A stretch of DNA of 64,000 bases from Ixodes scapularis (lineage: Eukaryota; Arthropoda; Arachnida; Ixodida; Ixodidae). Every line of letters starts with the position of its first letter. The stretch's first letter is position 1. The DNA lies in the NCBI RefSeq assembly GCF_016920785.2, contig NW_024609948.1, forward strand, positions 1,674,001-1,738,000, written 5' to 3'. This document shows positions 61,331-64,000 of this stretch, in pieces. The translations under genes were made by a program, and so were the position numbers. The notes beneath the pieces were generated by a model that saw only the letters and a program-made list of their open reading frames with translations, was not told the DNA's origin and did not search any database.

Positions 61331-61830
61331 GAGCTCGAAAAGTTTCACAAAAGTTTAAAAATGTGATTTTTTTTGGTCTGTGTATAGCGAAGCTAGACAG
61401 GAGATTAACTGAACTCAAATCTCGGGTTGGTATCTTACTTGCGACTCATTTTACTGTCGAGCAAAATCCACTGCTTCACGGGTAGCTCGTTTCCGCCTCC
61501 TCCGAGCAAGCGCAATTCGAAGCCACGACCGCTGCAGCCTTCGGTCCAACGTGAACGGAAAAAAAAAAAAAGAAGAGAATCATTGAAAAAAAGAAAAAGA
61601 AAAGAAAAATCACAAGAAGCCATTGTGACCGAGCAAAGGTGACGAAAGCTGAAAGGAAAGCGGGTCCCGCTTCCTTTTCGACTTCGGAACCAAGCAAACC
61701 GGCAGCCTTTAACCGACGCCTAAAACAAACCCAGTACAAAAGCAAAAATAAGATAACAAAAGCGAAAACCATAAAAAGGCTCTCTCCGCGGGCGCGACCA
61801 TTGCCGCGGAAAGCGCGCGCACGCACAAAC

Positions 61831-62310
61831 TCAATGACCTTCCAGTTTGTGGGTGCGCGCGCGCGGCTCCAGGACAACTTTTTCATAAAGTGCAGTAGCC
61901 ACCACGGGGCTGCACTTTGTGGCCCCACAAAGGCACTCACAGTGACTCTCTAAAATGTCGCCTTTATCGAAGAGCGTCATTTTTACTGCGTAGCTACAAT
62001 TCTTAAACGACGCCTGTATATTCGCTACTAGAGTGAAGCTCTTCGCCTCAAAAGAAAGGACGTATCCTACAAGGTATTTTCCTTCGCCTTTTTCGAAGGC
62101 CGCATTCTTGTCTGTGAAAAAGCGGTGAATCTCCGACAGACGCAGGAAAGATAAAACAGCCATTGCTTTGACTAACAGACGTAAAGCAGACGATGTAAAC
62201 TGCGTCAACCGCGCCAACCCGCTGAAGCCGTTAAAGGGTGAGGAGTCTCGCCGTACACGAAAAGAGGGAACTTGCGGACGGTAACCTCCCTCGTTCTCGG
62301 TTCTTAGCAA
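61831..62310 (-). pseudogene. SWIM-domain fragment related to the ISL2EU-like SWIM-YqaJ protein
   Basis: A 159-codon frame on the - strand. Its middle (VANIQASFKNCSYAVKMT) matches the region across the exon 2-3 join of the element gene (VVQASMKNRSYAVE plus VEMT) without an intron. CECLCGATKCSPV follows, a SWIM motif whose last ligand should be H but reads P. The YqaJ nuclease part is absent and no TIRs were found. A decayed copy of a related element or an orphan fragment. Confidence 0.6.
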
Positions 62311-62504
62311 ACAATCCTTGGCGCGTCAGCCATCTCGGCCGCGAGTCCTTTGGCTTCACTCCTTGATGTGTGTCTGCTAGTTGTTAGACAAGAACACATC
62401 TTACCTCTCAAGTTATTTCGTCTGCCCTCTCTGAAAGGTGAAGTCGAGCTCGCTCGTAAAGGTAAGACAGCTGTTGATTAGCAGACGACGTTGCAAAGGA
62501 GCAG

Positions 62505-62545
62505 ACGACGTTTAGATAGTGGGTCGTGGCGACCCACTATTTTTT
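62505..62545. repeat. short palindrome
   Basis: ATAGTGGGTCG and CGACCCACTAT are exact complements around TGG (62515-62539), preceded by a twice-repeated GCAGACGACGTT. No gene function is apparent. Confidence 0.6.
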
Positions 62546-63683
62546 CATTCGAGCCAATCAGAGCTCGGCGTTCTGACGTTACTGCAACCCCTGCACAAGA
62601 AGCAGACGAACTTGCTCTCCGCATACTTCAAAGAGCAGTCGACAGGAGGCCCTGATAGTACCACGGGCCACGCAGAGATATGTTCGCACTAATGTAGATA
62701 GTTATAGTACAAGCATGGCGTCTATGTAACGCAGCATCGTGTTGGTAGTACTCAAGTGGTCTGGGGAATGCGAGATGTCCCAGGGGGCTGGAAAACCAAT
62801 TGCTACACGGCATCTCGTTGTCTTTCCCGTGTAGATTATCTGGGGAGGCAGAACGGCTCCTCCCAGTGCAATGGACTTCTTCCAAAACCGACGCACCCCA
62901 TTGCGGCGAAATACCACGCAGTGCACTCTGGGAACTAGTTGGCCACTCAGTTTCGGTTTCGACTGAGCAGCTCCATCTCATGCTATCACGCCGCGACCGA
63001 ACGCGCTGCTTGCGTTTTCGATTATCTGACTTGTCACGAACGTACAATACACTCATTCTGGAGCGATACAAAACAAAGACCGGGGCAATTTCCTTGGTTC
63101 CCGAAACACCGGATATTGTGCGTGCGTATGTGAACGTAGTAAGTCGTGGCTTAGTCACCTCACCCCACGAGTGCATCTTTGAGCTAAATGTCAGTAATCC
63201 CGTCTAGTACCAGTGAGCTACAACTGAAATTTGTTCGTCTGGAGCCTTACACGCATTTTGTTTGCCAAACGTCCGCTTCTTGTTACTTCATTGGGCGAAA
63301 AGCAAGCCGCATCCTCACAGGATATCAAAGTTGAGGCCAGCGTTTACGCATGAACTTTTAAGGAAACGCAATAAATTCGACCTCACTACTGCACAAAAGT
63401 TACTATGATGTCTTCCTCATGACATCATGTATCTCCCACTCAAATTTTATGCTGATAGAAGATTAACTTTTCGCAAACGCTGAGATCGGCTAGCTACGAC
63501 GGAGGCCCTAACAAGCGTTTCCTACTCCTCGCTAAGCCTTTTTGGACAAGCTTTTACTGACGTCCGAGATCTGTGCCGGGAACGGTGTGTCTGAAATTAT
63601 CTCGGCATAGTCAGGCAGGAAGAAAGCAAACACATAACAAATATTATGGCCATTAGCAACCGTCAAATGCGCTTTGAATTCGT

Positions 63684-63814
63684 TCGAGCACTTGTCTGAA
63701 GAATGTCGCACCGTGCGCCGGACGGGCATGAACTCCAATGCGGACCGCATAGGGGTTCATGCCCGTCTGACGCACTTCCGGCGAACGGTGCGACATTCGT
63801 CACAGAAGTGCTCG
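63684..63814. repeat. inverted repeat with ~55-bp arms
   Basis: CGAGCACTTGTCTGAAGAAT, GTCGCACCG and GACGGGCATGAACTCC pair with GGGGTTCATGCCCGTC, CGGTGCGAC and ATTCGTCACAGAAGTGCTCG, with small gaps. The central ~20 bp are unpaired. Fold-back MITE. Confidence 0.75.
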
Positions 63815-64000
63815 ACTTTTGCATTCTTAAAACGGTCTGTATGCGCGAATGTGCTTATATGATTGCAGGATAACTTTATGCGCATACGCGATGTTGAATA
63901 TTAGTGAAATGCAAGCGGGTGGGGACTTCACTTCGTGCAGTGCTGCGGGTCAGTACAGATAAGAGGTAAGTAGTGTGTTCAAATTGAGCTTTTCAATGGC

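Noticed and set aside
61476..61940. 154-codon - strand frame with phenylalanine-rich stretch
   Set aside because: The hydrophobic part is the complement of poly-A/GAA-rich DNA; not a membrane protein gene.
1..64000. Bacterial, viral or CRISPR content
   Set aside because: No operon structure, ribosome-binding spacing, spaced direct repeats or viral structural genes; spliced exons and eukaryotic repeats throughout.

Overview
This window is a stretch of an animal nuclear genome. Almost all of its real host coding sequence belongs to one gene on the + strand: a laminin alpha chain of the alpha-3/5 (Drosophila LanA) type, of which 24 exons are visible (4766-61050). Both ends of the gene lie outside the window. 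Short exons with clean GT/AG borders, kilobase introns full of SINEs, LINE tails, MITEs and other transposons, and a tRNA-Ser lookalike all fit an arthropod. The repeat families (tRNA-headed SINEs with a conserved 3' body, TA/TTAA/8-bp-target MITEs) look like those of hard ticks. The tick assignment is an inference from repeat style, not proof.

Laminin layout. Exons at 4766-15568 each encode one laminin EGF-like (LE) module of the short arm. Exon 17813-18069 ends the LE block and opens the globular L4b (IVb) domain, which continues at 20309-20443, 21174-21389 and 23670-23891. Exons from 25014 to 31347 encode the second LE block. Exon 32908-33059 starts the heptad-rich coiled coil (domain II/I), which runs through 36260, 37719, 39155, 42757, 46276 and 47580 to 60924-61050. 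Splice phases agree across every junction except two. The second half of L4b, the following LE block and the L4a domain expected in this family are absent between 23891 and 25014, and a shorter piece of L4b is absent between 18069 and 20309. At both places the downstream exon directly abuts repeat-like DNA without a convincing acceptor, so a deletion or an assembly misjoin is likely.

Mobile elements. The 13.2-kb intron 47738-60923 carries a 10.1-kb DNA transposon (about 49598-59729) with terminal inverted repeats, AT on both sides, and two convergent spliced genes that both read open: a SWIM zinc-finger + YqaJ-type nuclease protein (462 aa, + strand) and a THAP + helix-turn-helix + DDE transposase (426 aa, - strand). 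This gene pair is the hallmark of the ISL2EU (PIF-like) superfamily. A hAT-type MITE and a TTAA-flanked MITE are nested in it. A related, decayed SWIM fragment sits at 61831-62310. Other introns hold Tigger/pogo-like elements (2926-3897 keeps a transposase C-terminus), a SINE split by a TA-flanked element, several hAT-like elements with 7-8 bp target duplications, a 1.28-kb fold-back element whose ends are tandem 16-mers, a 714-bp long hairpin nested in another MITE, a 66-bp minisatellite built from three 22-mers, and a 0.45-kb array with about twenty CACGTG palindromes.

Intron stretches not listed as features (for example 12261-13503, 16270-17812, 21390-23669, 37831-39154, 47738-49597, 63215-63683) hold nothing I could assign beyond scattered low-complexity tracts and repeat scraps.
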